64,000 nucleotides of DNA from positions 1 to 64,000 of the forward strand of contig NZ_WHNZ01000040.1 in NCBI RefSeq assembly GCF_013141725.1, written 5' to 3'. The position numbers were made by a program, and so were the translations under genes. The notes under the pieces are model-generated. The model ran no database searches and had not been told where the DNA came from. It saw only the letters and a program-made list of their open reading frames with translations. Source of the DNA: Paenibacillus planticolens (lineage in GTDB: Bacteria > Bacillota > Bacilli > Paenibacillales > NBRC-103111). Positions within the stretch are counted from its first letter, which is position 1. Every line of letters starts with the position of its first letter. Shown piece after piece: positions 49,877-59,073 of the stretch.

Positions 49877-52468
49877 GTGAAGTTAAGACACAGCAAATGG
49901 TTATCCTTGGTAATCGTATTCATTTTAGCCAGTCAATCTTTAGTCGCTGGAAGCGCCTTTGCCGCCGAGGAGATTTCCAAACTCGTCCTGAACAAAAATG
50001 AGCTTGCTCTGCAAGTTGGGGATACCGCGAATCTGACGGCAACCGCCATTTTCGTAAGCGGATCTACCGAGAATGCAACGGTCAAGACGGATTGGAATTC
50101 CGGTACGACAGATGTAGCTTCCGTCTATGCAGGTGTAGTCACGGCCAAAAAAGAAGGGAAAGCCGTCATTACCGCTACTTATATGGGCAAGACCGAAATT
50201 GTAAATGTCAATGTAAGCAAAAAGGTTAAATCCTTAACCAAAGATAAACGTTCCCTCGATCTGCGCCTTAATGCCACCGAGCAGGTTGCGGTCACCGCCT
50301 ACTATGATGACGGCACCTCTGAGGATGTCACGAACAAAGCGGATTACAGCGTGGATACAAGCTCCATCGTGACTGTAACCAACGGACTCGTGAAGGGACA
50401 AAATCCCGGCAGCGCAACGATCACGATCAAATATATGAATCAATCCCTTACTCTTGACGTCGATGTTGAGGTTGTCAGACGCATTGATGCCGAGAAATCG
50501 AATGTATCGCTGCTTTTGAACGGAACTGAGAAAATTAAAATTATGGCGACTTACCCGGACGGCGCCGTAGCCGACGTTTCGGACAAGGCCGTCTGGACGA
50601 CAGACAAAGCGAAAGTAGCCGACGCCATCAAGGGAACGATTACGGGTTACGGAGTAGGTACGGCAAGCTTGACAGCTACCTACGGCACGAAATCCACAAC
50701 GATTACTGTCGATGTAGACAGCGCCCTTAAACTTGAATTAGATAAGCAGAACCTGCTTATGAAGAAAAATGCTACCGGCGAACTGAAATTAACCGCGACA
50801 TATGCCGATGGAAAGACAGAAGATATCACAGATCGCGCAGAGTGGGCATCCAGTGACGAGAATATCGTCCAAGTTTCAAAAGGAAAGCTCTCTGCTTTAG
50901 CTATTGGCGAGGCAAAGATTTACGCGAAGTACGGTGAAAAAGCAGTGATGGCCAACGTGGACGTGGAAGTTCCCCGCCGCTTGGTTGTAGATACCGATCT
51001 GGTTTCCTTGCAAACAGGTCAGGATCAACTTCTGGTCCTCCGCGCTACTTATGCCGACGGCACAAGCGCAGTCGTTACGGATAGCGCCGATTGGAGCGTA
51101 GACGATGAGAATGTTGCTTTTGTCACTAAAGGGAAAATCACGACATACAAAGCAGGGATCGCCACAGTAACGGCGAAATACGGCGGCAAAACGACGACAA
51201 CTATCGTCGAAGTCGATATCCCTTCCATTATCAAACCAAGCAAGAAAATCGTAAATTTACAAATCGGCGGGTCCGAAAAAATTACGTTAACAGCCTCTTT
51301 CAAGGACGGAAGAGAGGTTGATGTCACGAACAAAGCAGAGTGGACAACCAGCTCCAAAGATATTGCCGAGGCACGCGGCGGTGACATCTCGGGTCTTGCG
51401 ACCGGCGCAGCGACTATTACAGCCAAGTATGGTACGCGCTCCGCGGTCGTTCAAGTATCAGTAGGCGTTCTAAAGAGCTTGACAGTCAGCGAAGAGAAAC
51501 TGATCATGAAAAAAGGCGACACGGTTACGTTGAAAGCGGAAGCTCTTTATACGGATGATACGAAGAAAGATGTTACCTCCGACGTGATTTGGACCAGTAG
51601 CAATGCAAAAACGGCCACGGTTGACAGCGGAAAAGTGAAGGCGCTCGCCTCCGGAGAAACGACGCTGACCGCTCAGCTGGATAACAAAACAGTAACCGTT
51701 CCTGTCCAGGTCGATATGGCAAGCGATCTTTCAGCGAGTGTAGCTAATCTGGTTTTTGATCTGAATGAAACACGCTCTATCGTTCTTACCGCTACCGATT
51801 CCTCAGGCGCAACGCGCAATGTTACAGGCGAGGCGGAGTGGAAAACGAGCAACAGCGCCATTGTGTTAGTGTCAAAAGGGGTCGCTACCCCAGTTGCCCG
51901 AGGGAAAGCTACCATCACAGCTACCTATGGCGGCAAAAGTGTATCTATCCCGGTTGAAATCGGCGTCGTAGCCGGACTCGTGGCGGATAAATCATTCATC
52001 GTGACAAAAAGCGGCGACCAAGTCCAAGTGAAATTAACCGCGACACTATCTAACGGAACAACTAAAGATGTCACTGGTGATGCCACATGGAAAGTAAGCG
52101 CCTATAAGCTGGGTACCGTTACAAATGGACTTTTCACAGCTACAGGCTCAGGGAAAACAACGATTACAGGATCTTTCGGCGGCAAAATGGTTGCCATTCC
52201 TGTGGAAATCGATTCACTGAAATATTTGAAGACTGATGTCGTCAAAATCGAGCTTAAAGAAGGCAGCACGGCCAAAGTTGCAGCTCTCGCCACTTATACG
52301 GACGGATCGGAAGAAGATGTCACCAAGCCAGCCTTGTGGACATCATCTAATATTATGATCGCGGATGTGAAGGACGGCGTCATCAAAGCAACTGGCAAAG
52401 GAACTGCGAGAATAACGGTTACGTATTCCAACATGAGAACAACCGTGCAAGTAACGGTGACCAAATAA
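49877..52468 (+). CDS. Secreted protein with ten Big_2 (Ig-like) repeats
   Basis: An 863-residue surface protein. Signal peptide with cleavage after GSAFA, then ten tandem bacterial Ig-like (Big_2) domains of about 83 residues, each starting with a LxLxxxxxxLxxG strand and holding a (A/T)TYxDGxxxDVTxxAxW block and a GxATITAxYGGK end. Starts GTG with GGAGGGATTAGATC upstream. No SLH, LPXTG or enzymatic domain is seen, so it is secreted or loosely wall-bound; the arrays often mediate adhesion. Internal repeats at protein level are diverged, so no DNA-level tandem repeat is present. Own terminator. Confidence 0.9.
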   Translation: MKLRHSKWLSLVIVFILASQSLVAGSAFAAEEISKLVLNKNELALQVGDTANLTATAIFVSGSTENATVKTDWNSGTTDVASVYAGVVTAKKEGKAVITATYMGKTEIVNVNVSKKVKSLTKDKRSLDLRLNATEQVAVTAYYDDGTSEDVTNKADYSVDTSSIVTVTNGLVKGQNPGSATITIKYMNQSLTLDVDVEVVRRIDAEKSNVSLLLNGTEKIKIMATYPDGAVADVSDKAVWTTDKAKVADAIKGTITGYGVGTASLTATYGTKSTTITVDVDSALKLELDKQNLLMKKNATGELKLTATYADGKTEDITDRAEWASSDENIVQVSKGKLSALAIGEAKIYAKYGEKAVMANVDVEVPRRLVVDTDLVSLQTGQDQLLVLRATYADGTSAVVTDSADWSVDDENVAFVTKGKITTYKAGIATVTAKYGGKTTTTIVEVDIPSIIKPSKKIVNLQIGGSEKITLTASFKDGREVDVTNKAEWTTSSKDIAEARGGDISGLATGAATITAKYGTRSAVVQVSVGVLKSLTVSEEKLIMKKGDTVTLKAEALYTDDTKKDVTSDVIWTSSNAKTATVDSGKVKALASGETTLTAQLDNKTVTVPVQVDMASDLSASVANLVFDLNETRSIVLTATDSSGATRNVTGEAEWKTSNSAIVLVSKGVATPVARGKATITATYGGKSVSIPVEIGVVAGLVADKSFIVTKSGDQVQVKLTATLSNGTTKDVTGDATWKVSAYKLGTVTNGLFTATGSGKTTITGSFGGKMVAIPVEIDSLKYLKTDVVKIELKEGSTAKVAALATYTDGSEEDVTKPALWTSSNIMIADVKDGVIKATGKGTARITVTYSNMRTTVQVTVTK

Positions 52469-52471
52469 TAC

Positions 52472-52525
52472 AAAGGGCTATTCCTCAAGAAGGATCATTT
52501 ACTTGAGGAATAGCCCTTTTTTTAT
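52472..52525 (+). terminator. Intrinsic terminator after the Big_2 gene
   Basis: Perfect 18 bp stem (52472-52489 with 52502-52519), 12-base loop, seven T. Confidence 0.9.
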
Positions 52526-52652
52526 TGTGTCGACGTCGTCTCGGTCTGTGGTGGTCCTTCTCCTCCGCATACATAAGTTTTCGTTCATAGGGGAATATAA
52601 CCATACCTGCATTTACAGGCTGTTTTTGAATAAGTGCTTGGAGGTATGGAAT

Positions 52653-53042
52653 ATGTTCCCCCGATTTATGAAGCTGGCTTTGATTTCTTTCTTGTGCATT
52701 ACCGCCCTGCTCGGGGCTCACCATTATCGTATGCACCCGCATAACCAGCAGACGATCTCGACAGCTGAAAGCCGGGAAGCGGCCAAGCAAGGCTCCCCAA
52801 CGTTTTTTCACACGAATCCTTTCGGCATGCCGGGTGCAGACGCAAGGCTGCAAAAGATGACGGATATGAATCAACATGCCGCGGCATACGGACTTACACC
52901 GCCAACATCAATGAAATCTTTAACGGTTCATACGCAGGAAAAAGCAGACAAGGGCTGGACCGGCTGGAGTTACATCGGGCTGCTGGGACTGCTGGGGCTG
53001 TTTGGAATCAGAGGCCGTTCGGAGTCTTCTTACTCGGAATAA
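52653..53042 (+). CDS. WGxxGxxG-type small secreted protein
   Basis: A 129-residue protein. It opens with a signal peptide-like segment (MKLALISFLCITALLGAH) and ends in WTGWSYIGLLGLLGLFGIRGRSES, the WGxxGxxG/Gly-Leu C-terminal membrane segment with a basic stop typical of this family. GGAGG lies eight bases before the ATG at 52653. The tail may be a sorting or anchoring signal. Function unknown. Confidence 0.7.
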   Translation: MFPRFMKLALISFLCITALLGAHHYRMHPHNQQTISTAESREAAKQGSPTFFHTNPFGMPGADARLQKMTDMNQHAAAYGLTPPTSMKSLTVHTQEKADKGWTGWSYIGLLGLLGLFGIRGRSESSYSE

Positions 53043-53053
53043 GCTGCTACCAG

Positions 53054-53092
53054 GAGCATGTTCCCCTGTTTCGGGGAGCAGGCTCTTTTTCA
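53054..53092 (+). terminator. Intrinsic terminator
   Basis: Stem GAGC-N4-TCCCC with GGGGA-N4-GCTC, followed by TTTTT. Confidence 0.75.
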
Positions 53093-53125
53093 TTCATGCC
53101 ACTTCTTGGACAAAAGTTTAAAGTA

Positions 53126-53154
53126 TGGACATTTGTTTAAGATTGCGTTACACT
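53126..53154 (+). promoter_or_regulatory. SigA-type promoter of psuK-psuG
   Basis: TGGACA (53126-53131), 17 bp, TACACT (53149-53154), 32 bases before the psuK ATG. Confidence 0.5.
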
Positions 53155-53186
53155 AGAGATAGTCAACGATCGAAAGGAGCCACTTC

Positions 53187-54299
53187 ATGGATCGTGAACA
53201 GCAAATTTTAGCGCTCATTCGTCAAAATCCATTCATTTCTCAGCATGAAATAGCCAGCATCATCGGCATTTCCCGATCCGCTGTCGCCGGTTACATCGCT
53301 GCGCTGACCAAAAAAGGGACGATCCGCGGACGCGCTTACGTGACCTCAGATGAGAATACGGTCATGTGCATCGGCGGTGCAAACCTGGACAGCAAAGCGA
53401 CCAGTAAGCAGGCCATTCGACTGGCCTCCTCGAATCCGGTCACCGTGACGGAATCCTGTGGCGGCGTTGCCCGCAATATCGCAGAGACACTGGCGGGACT
53501 GGCTTGCCAGACCGCATTGCTCACCGTTGTGGGCGACGATAAGGCCGGACAGTGGGTGCTGGAGGAGACACGGAAACGCGGAGTTGACGTCAGTCAAGCT
53601 ATCGTTCTCCAGGGCGAGAATACGGGGACGTACACGGCTCTGCTCGATGCGACGGGCGAGATGTTCCTCGCTTTTGCGAATATGGACATTTACGATAAAT
53701 GCACACCTGCCCTGCTTCGGGACAAGTGGCCGCATGTCGCCTCTGCCAAAATCGCCATTGCCGATACGAACTTACCCGCGGAGACGCTTGGCGAATTAAT
53801 TGATCGGTGCAGGGAAGAAAATCTCCCATTATTTATCGATCCCGTCTCATCGGAAAAAGCCAAAAAACTTCCGCAAGACCTTCGCGGCGTAACCGCAATT
53901 TTCCCCAATCTCGAGGAAGCTTGCCAGCTTGCTGGAATTACCCCCGGCAGCAGCAGCGATTACAGCCTGATTGCGGGAGCGATACGCGCACGAGGCGTTC
54001 GCCACGTCTTCATTACGCTTGGCAGTCAAGGCGTGATGTATGCCGGTGAAGAAGGCGAGCATCATTTCCCGCCGATTCCTACCAAAGTCGTGGACGTCAC
54101 GGGAGCAGGCGATGCATTTGTCGCCGGTATTACTTATGGCGTTATGAAGGAATATTCCTATATGGAATCCTGCGTATACGGACTCGCGGCTTCCCATATT
54201 ACACTGCAAACCGCTCAATCTGTCGCTAGCGAGCTGACGGAAGAACGACTGGAACAAACCCTACTTCACTTAAAAAAAGGAGACGAAACCCTATCATGA
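53187..54299 (+). CDS. psuK: Pseudouridine kinase with N-terminal helix-turn-helix
   Basis: A 370-residue PfkB kinase that phosphorylates pseudouridine at O5'. A winged-helix module ([27 protein letters not shown], about 1-55) precedes the ribokinase fold, which has GGANLDSKA, the [14 protein letters not shown] motif, and the catalytic loop [21 protein letters not shown] precedes the ATG. Overlaps psuG by four bases. The HTH suggests self-regulation or DNA-dependent activity. Confidence 0.93.
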   Translation: MDREQQILALIRQNPFISQHEIASIIGISRSAVAGYIAALTKKGTIRGRAYVTSDENTVMCIGGANLDSKATSKQAIRLASSNPVTVTESCGGVARNIAETLAGLACQTALLTVVGDDKAGQWVLEETRKRGVDVSQAIVLQGENTGTYTALLDATGEMFLAFANMDIYDKCTPALLRDKWPHVASAKIAIADTNLPAETLGELIDRCREENLPLFIDPVSSEKAKKLPQDLRGVTAIFPNLEEACQLAGITPGSSSDYSLIAGAIRARGVRHVFITLGSQGVMYAGEEGEHHFPPIPTKVVDVTGAGDAFVAGITYGVMKEYSYMESCVYGLAASHITLQTAQSVASELTEERLEQTLLHLKKGDETLS

Positions 54300-55207
54300 A
54301 TACAACTTACCTAACGTTTACCGATGAAGTTAAAGAGGCTTTGGCGAACAATAAACCTGTCGTTGCTCTGGAAACGACGATCATCTCTCACGGGATGCCT
54401 TACCCGCAAAACATAGAAATGGCTAGAAAAGTCGAACAAATCATCCGCGACAACGGTGCGGTTCCAGCTACGATCGGCATCATGGACGGCAAAATCAAGA
54501 TCGGTTTGAACGAACAAGAGCTTGAAGCATTCGCGACGAATCCCAATGTGGAAAAAGTTAGCCGCCGCGACTTCCCTTACATCCTCTCGTCCGGCCAAAT
54601 CGGCGCGACGACGGTCGCTGCCACAATGATCGGCGCAGCACTGGCGGGTATCGAAGTTTTCGCTACCGGCGGCATCGGCGGCGTTCACCGCGAAGGCGAA
54701 GTGTCCATGGACGTCTCCGCTGATTTGACCGAGCTGGCGCAAACGAACGTTGCCGTTATCTGCGCAGGCGTGAAATCGATTCTCGATATCGGCCGTACGC
54801 TCGAATATTTAGAGACGCACGGTGTACCTGTGGTCGGGTACAAAACGAGCGAGTTCCCGTCTTTCTATGCCCGCGAGAGCGGCTACGGCGTAGACTTCCG
54901 CCTCGATGAGGCTGCTGAAGTTGCGGCTATGCTCCGCACGAAGTGGGAGTTGGGCCTTAACGGCGGTGCCGTCATCGCCAACCCGGTCCCTGCGGAATCC
55001 GCCATGGAACGTGCGGAGATCGAAGGCTTCATTCAGCAGGCGCTTGCTGAAGCCAAAGATCAGAACGTGACCGGCAAAAAGGTCACGCCTTTCCTGCTAG
55101 CGCGCATCAAACAGCTAACCGAAGGCCGCAGCTTGGAGACTAACATCGCGCTGGTGTACCACAATGCGGAAACCGCTGCAAAAATTGCGGTAGCTCTTAA
55201 GAACTAA
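54296..55207 (+). CDS. psuG: Pseudouridine-5'-phosphate glycosidase
   Basis: Splits pseudouridine 5'-phosphate to uracil and ribose 5-phosphate, completing the psu pathway. 303 residues, with [37 protein letters not shown] and the [20 protein letters not shown] active-site block. Start overlaps psuK (ATGA). Confidence 0.97.
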   Translation: MNTTYLTFTDEVKEALANNKPVVALETTIISHGMPYPQNIEMARKVEQIIRDNGAVPATIGIMDGKIKIGLNEQELEAFATNPNVEKVSRRDFPYILSSGQIGATTVAATMIGAALAGIEVFATGGIGGVHREGEVSMDVSADLTELAQTNVAVICAGVKSILDIGRTLEYLETHGVPVVGYKTSEFPSFYARESGYGVDFRLDEAAEVAAMLRTKWELGLNGGAVIANPVPAESAMERAEIEGFIQQALAEAKDQNVTGKKVTPFLLARIKQLTEGRSLETNIALVYHNAETAAKIAVALKN

Positions 55208-55245
55208 ACGTCTGGCCGCCTATACAAAGCGGACGATAACCAAAA

Positions 55246-55293
55246 CAACCCTCCATGTCCACAAACACTGTGGACGTGGAGGGTTTCTTTTTT
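55246..55293 (+). terminator. Intrinsic terminator after psuG
   Basis: Stem AACCCTCCA-GTCCAC with GTGGAC-TGGAGGGTT, then T. Confidence 0.9.
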
Positions 55294-55313
55294 GGGGCTA
55301 ATCGTGCAGCGAC

Positions 55314-55889
55314 TTACTCGCTGACCCATAGTGTTTTCTGCGCGAACGGGGTGCGCTCCGCTTTCGGAGGAGCCATGTCCGCGTAGCCGATGTAGACGAA
55401 GCCGACCAGCTCCTCCTTCGCGCCGAGGCTGAAAGCTTCGCGCATCTTCGGATGATAGGTCGGCGCACCCGTCCGCCAGATCGTAGCCAGACCGAGCGCG
55501 TGCGCGGTCAGCATCATATTCTGTACCGCGGTGTGCGCAGCCGCGTACTCCTCTACCTCCGGCACGACTTCCTGTGCCGACGGAGTGACCGCCACGGCGA
55601 TGACCACCGGCGCGCGGAACGCTTTTTTCTCCTGGGCGCTTTTCAGCTTAGCCAGCTCTTCCTCGGACAGCAGCGGATCGGCGCCCGCCGCCGCCACTTC
55701 GGCGTAGCCTTTCCCCAGCAGCGCGCGGCCCTCGCCCGTCATAACCCAAAACCGCCACGGTTCGGTATGACAATGGTTTGGCGCCCACGTACCCGCTTCC
55801 AAAATCTCTTCAATCAGCGCTCGATCAACAGGCTCCTGCTTGACCTTTCCAATGCTGCGCCGACTACGAATCGCTTCTTTTACATCCAT
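55314..55889 (-). CDS. Nitroreductase-family FMN oxidoreductase
   Basis: A 191-residue nitroreductase: IRSRRSIGKVKQEPV (FMN phosphate contact), LEAGTWAPNHCHTEPWRF, APVVIAVAVTPS, and the C-terminal GLATIWRTGAPTYHP. Reduces nitro compounds or flavins with NAD(P)H. The ATG at 55889 fits the family N-terminus; the frame from 55910 adds seven residues. Monocistronic. Confidence 0.9.
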   Translation of the reverse strand: MDVKEAIRSRRSIGKVKQEPVDRALIEEILEAGTWAPNHCHTEPWRFWVMTGEGRALLGKGYAEVAAAGADPLLSEEELAKLKSAQEKKAFRAPVVIAVAVTPSAQEVVPEVEEYAAAHTAVQNMMLTAHALGLATIWRTGAPTYHPKMREAFSLGAKEELVGFVYIGYADMAPPKAERTPFAQKTLWVSE

Positions 55890-56093
55890 CTTTTTTACCA
55901 CTCCATCCATTCATTCTTCGATTGATTTCTTCCTACTCTAAGTCTATTGTGACATGACTGATGCCGGAACAGCAAACATGCAGGTTTATCTGCCCATTAA
56001 TCTGCTGAAAGCGCTGATTTCAGCCGTACCATTACCGTTTTCACCGTGTATACTTTTCTCCGATCGTATTTATTGAAGCCCCATTCCAAATTA

Positions 56094-56279
56094 GGGGAAC
56101 TTCATTCCCTTATTTATGGAAAAAAGCGAAATACTGAGAGTTAAGGGTAACTACAGGGTCTTATTTCACCTCCATCCTCCCTCTATGCATCCAGAAAAGC
56201 GAAATAGCGGACCATAGGTCCCTCTCCCTTGCTCAAATGGCTATTTCGGGTAAAATAGCTCCCTGTAGTTCCCCTTCCT
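56094..56279. repeat. Dispersed palindromic repeat, locus E
   Basis: Two forward units (56094-56119, 56144-56170) and two inverted units (56199-56226, 56250-56279). The right flank (CTTGCTCAAATGGCTATTTCGG linker and the CCTGCCCGTGCTACCTTG tail) is close to that of locus A, so the two share a longer composite unit. Confidence 0.85.
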
Positions 56280-56357
56280 GCCCGTGCTACCTTGAAACCA
56301 CCCGTGACGCATGAATCAGGAACAAGATTCGCTCGCCCCGCCCCCAATTCTTAGATG

Positions 56358-56400
56358 CAAAAAAAGGACTCTTAACGAATGAAGCATTCGCAGAGTCCTT
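56358..56400 (-). terminator. Intrinsic terminator of the CDGSH-like gene
   Basis: Stem AAGGACTCT and CGAATG pairing with CATTCG and AGAGTCCTT (56364-56400), followed on the minus strand by seven T, 28 bases past the stop. Confidence 0.85.
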
Positions 56401-56428
56401 CTTGATCTTATCGTATATGTATGAAAAC

Positions 56429-56506
56429 TTACTTATCTTTTTTTGCGTGTGAACCGTCGCAGTTGCCTTCGCTGTTTTGAGTGTTTCCGCATGCACATTG
56501 AGCCAT
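56429..56506 (-). CDS. 25-residue CDGSH-like protein
   Basis: A tiny gene with full signals: promoter, GGAGG nine bases before the ATG, stop, and terminator. The product contains CACGNTQNSEGNCDGSH, close to the CDGSH iron-sulphur motif CxCx2(S/T)x3PxCDG(S/A/T)H but with one extra residue between Thr and the third Cys and with Gly-Asn in place of Pro-x. CDGSH domains usually have about 39 residues and bind [2Fe-2S] through three Cys and one His, all present here. A larger overlapping frame on the same strand has no ribosome site. I do not recognise a named family; iron-linked function is inferred from motif and Fur-like box. Confidence 0.65.
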   Translation of the reverse strand: MAQCACGNTQNSEGNCDGSHAKKDK

Positions 56507-56545
56507 GAATCTCAGCCTCCCTTGTTGGTTTATCGTGTTGATTTT

Positions 56546-56618
56546 ATTATATCCATATTACTTACATTTGTAAAGTAGTTTATTAAAAGTTAGTAAATGA
56601 TTTTAATTATCATTCTCA
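56546..56618 (-). promoter_or_regulatory. Promoter and Fur-like box of the CDGSH-like gene
   Basis: Minus strand TTTACA (56569-56574), 17 bp, TATAAT (56546-56551): a near-perfect SigA promoter, about 40 bases before the ATG. Upstream at 56598-56618 lies TGATAAT-T-AAAATCA overlapping TGAGAAT-G-ATAATTA, twin 7-1-7 Fur-type motifs with the first 12 of 14 matched. A TTACA-N2-TGTAA palindrome covers the -35 and may be a second operator. Confidence 0.65.
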
Positions 56619-56836
56619 ACTAGGCACTATTTCATATGAATCTCTCTAGCACTCTCCTGCCTGGACTGCCAAGAATTTGACAATGACACTTTCAATCAGG
56701 CAAGCTATAGTTATAGCAACAGAACGACGCACGATAGATTGCTAGAATCATCAAAGTTTAATTGCTGGAGCCACAGTTTGATCAATTGGTTTCCTTTTCC
56801 TCACAAATCATCATTATCCCAGGGAGGTACTATCGA

Positions 56837-58456
56837 ATGAAAAAACTTACAATGATCGCGACAGCTGCTATAGCTTTCTCCTTAATCACTTCCGCAGCAC
56901 TTACCCACCCGGCTTCCGCGGCGGGTAAAACAAGTGCAGATTTCACGGATCTGTCCAGCATCGATGCTTCGCTGAAAGCCAAAATTGACGCCATGCTGGC
57001 AACCGATATCTTCGAAGGCGTGTCCGACAATACGTTCGGCATTACGCAAAATATGACTCGCGCACAGTTTGCCAAAGTAGCCACTCTCATTTATGACATT
57101 CCCGTTGATTCAGCTGTTAAAGTGTCCAGTTTCTCCGACGTTCGTGCGGACGATCCGGCTAACGGTTGGGCCATTCCTTACATTGAAGCGGCGAAAAAGG
57201 CAGGTCTCATCGACGGTGTAACGGATACGACCTTCGTTCCGGGCGACTCCGTAACCGCGGGTCAACTCGACACCTTGCTGCTTAAAGGACTTGGCAAAAA
57301 AGTCAACGTAACGGGTTCTCCTTGGTACTCGGATGCCGTGAAGCAAGCGACTGAGCTTGGCATTCATCCGACTGGCAAGTCGGGCGATCAGCCGGCAAAC
57401 CGCGCTGACCTTGTTCAAAGCTCTTATTCCGCTCAGCAAGCTTTTGACAACAGAACGCTCATTTCGATCACCAAAGTTCAACCTTCTTCCGATAATAAAC
57501 AGGTTCAAGTTTCTCTAAATACAAAAGTGGACACTGCCAAAGCAACGTTAACGCTCAAAAGTGGCACCGCCACGGTTCCTGCCGCAACGACATGGTCTGC
57601 AGATGGCCTCACAGCAACGCTGACGGTTGATTCTGCGCTTGCCGCCGGTGATTACACAGTAACGCTTGGCGGTCTGGATGCTTCAACTGTTCAAACAGCT
57701 TCCGGCAGCTTCAGCGTAGCTGCAACTGGCACTGGAACCGAAACTGGAAATGGAAATGTTGCGATTATCGGTAATTACACATTGCCTGCTGTCATTGACA
57801 GCGGCCTAACAGCCTCAGCAGCAGGCTCAATCACCAAAGCAATCGCTGAAGATCCAACCCAAAGTCGATTTGCCAAAGAAATCGAGATTAAATTAACCGC
57901 GGCTAACGGCGATACCGTGGCTACACCAGGTATTGTTCAATCCGTTTTCTCATCTGACTCCAGCATCGCCAAAGTGGGTCTTTCAGCGGATCACCGCGCT
58001 TATGTGATCGGCAACAAGGCGGGAACAGCAGAAGTAACTGTCATGGTTCAGATTGGCAATGGCGATCCCAAGCAATTAAAAGTAACGGTAACTGTTACGA
58101 ATGACGCCATGACTGCGAAGGAATTTAAAGCAAACGAAACATCTATCAATAAAGCTATGACGGTTGACGGCGGCGTCTACAAAGCCGATATTAATCCATT
58201 TACCGACATGGATCTTGCTCTAACAGATAACTTCGGTATCACTTATAAAAACTCAGAAATTGAAGATTACAATTTTGCTCTGGGCACACTCTTCATTACC
58301 AACGATGTTGTAGGAGATGCGAATGCACCTGTAGGAACCGTAACCGCCGGTCCGGGAGGCCAAATTCATGTTGTAGGCAATGTGACTTCATTCGAATTGA
58401 CAGCTGTGACTCCATCCGGTCAGCAAGCGACAAGCTATGTAACGCTTACGCGCTAA
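56837..58456 (+). CDS. S-layer homology domain protein with Ig-like domains
   Basis: A 539-residue exported wall protein. Signal peptide cleaved near HPASA-AG; SLH repeats in the first 200 residues (ILxTDIFEGVSDNTFGITQNMTRAQFAKVATLIYD; FSDVRADDPANGWAIPYIEAAKKAGLIDGVTDTTFVPGDSVTAGQL; a third weaker). Then a Big_2/Ig-like region (about 215-300), a Gly/Thr linker (TGTGTETGNG) and a C-terminal Ig-like part. GGGAGG precedes the ATG at 56837. A perfect 6+6 bp inverted repeat GCTATA-GT-TATAGC (56704-56717) lies upstream. Confidence 0.88.
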   Translation: MKKLTMIATAAIAFSLITSAALTHPASAAGKTSADFTDLSSIDASLKAKIDAMLATDIFEGVSDNTFGITQNMTRAQFAKVATLIYDIPVDSAVKVSSFSDVRADDPANGWAIPYIEAAKKAGLIDGVTDTTFVPGDSVTAGQLDTLLLKGLGKKVNVTGSPWYSDAVKQATELGIHPTGKSGDQPANRADLVQSSYSAQQAFDNRTLISITKVQPSSDNKQVQVSLNTKVDTAKATLTLKSGTATVPAATTWSADGLTATLTVDSALAAGDYTVTLGGLDASTVQTASGSFSVAATGTGTETGNGNVAIIGNYTLPAVIDSGLTASAAGSITKAIAEDPTQSRFAKEIEIKLTAANGDTVATPGIVQSVFSSDSSIAKVGLSADHRAYVIGNKAGTAEVTVMVQIGNGDPKQLKVTVTVTNDAMTAKEFKANETSINKAMTVDGGVYKADINPFTDMDLALTDNFGITYKNSEIEDYNFALGTLFITNDVVGDANAPVGTVTAGPGGQIHVVGNVTSFELTAVTPSGQQATSYVTLTR

Positions 58457-58461
58457 TATGT

Positions 58462-58519
58462 AACACAAAAAAGGCTATCCTGAGTAGTTTTTCTCTCAGA
58501 GATAGCCTTTTTTGTGTTC
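58462..58519 (+). terminator. Intrinsic terminator after the SLH gene
   Basis: Stem AACACAAAAAAGGCTATC with GATAGCCTTTTTTGTGTT around an inner pairing, T on both sides. It may work in both directions. Confidence 0.85.
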
Positions 58520-58608
58520 TTATTGAACAATGTTGCACTATGCACCATCGTGCCCATTCCACATATATTGCTATTGCGCGCTATTTTCCCAAGAAAAGGG
58601 GCTATCCG

Positions 58609-59055
58609 ATGTACGACTACCCTGCTTACTACTATAATCAACAGCCGGTTTACCCGCATACCCCGACTGCTTCCCCCTACTGTCAACCTTGCTGCTCCCC
58701 ATACGGGAGCTGGGACCGCACCGCTGCAATGGATCATGGGCTATACGAGCATCGCGATTATCCAGCTGTCGACACGAAGATACTTTCACACTCGCTTACA
58801 ACCTCTCAGCATTTGCTCAAGGACGCTTCGCTCGTCATTCAAAAGCTGGCTGATCCCGCAACCTCTCATGAATTAATGAAGCATGCCCAGCAGGGCAATC
58901 AAAAAGAAGTGGACCGCATCGTCCGCTCCTTCGGCAGCACATCATCCGTTGCGACCACCTATTCCCCAAGTTCCGTCAGATTTACTATCGATCCCCGAAC
59001 CGATGGAGGAGTCCCCTGCTGTGAAGTTACGTTGTCGCTCAAATGGGGGCAATAA
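58609..59055 (+). CDS. Tyr-rich small protein, possibly spore surface
   Basis: A 148-residue protein with a Tyr/Pro/Cys-rich head (YDYPAYYYNQQPVYPH, YCQPCCSPYG), a central helical region (SQHLLKDASLVIQKLADPATSHELMKHAQQGNQKEVDRIVRSFG) and a beta-rich end (TTYSPSSVRFTIDP, PCCEVTLSLKW). AAAAGGGG precedes the ATG. Similar head/tail patterns occur in spore coat proteins, but I cannot name the family. Confidence 0.6.
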   Translation: MYDYPAYYYNQQPVYPHTPTASPYCQPCCSPYGSWDRTAAMDHGLYEHRDYPAVDTKILSHSLTTSQHLLKDASLVIQKLADPATSHELMKHAQQGNQKEVDRIVRSFGSTSSVATTYSPSSVRFTIDPRTDGGVPCCEVTLSLKWGQ

Positions 59056-59073
59056 CCAACGCAAAAACATCCG

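Noticed and set aside
56287-56496. 69-codon minus-strand frame over the terminator of the CDGSH-like gene
   Set aside because: No ribosome site, and it overlaps the better-supported 25-residue frame in another phase.
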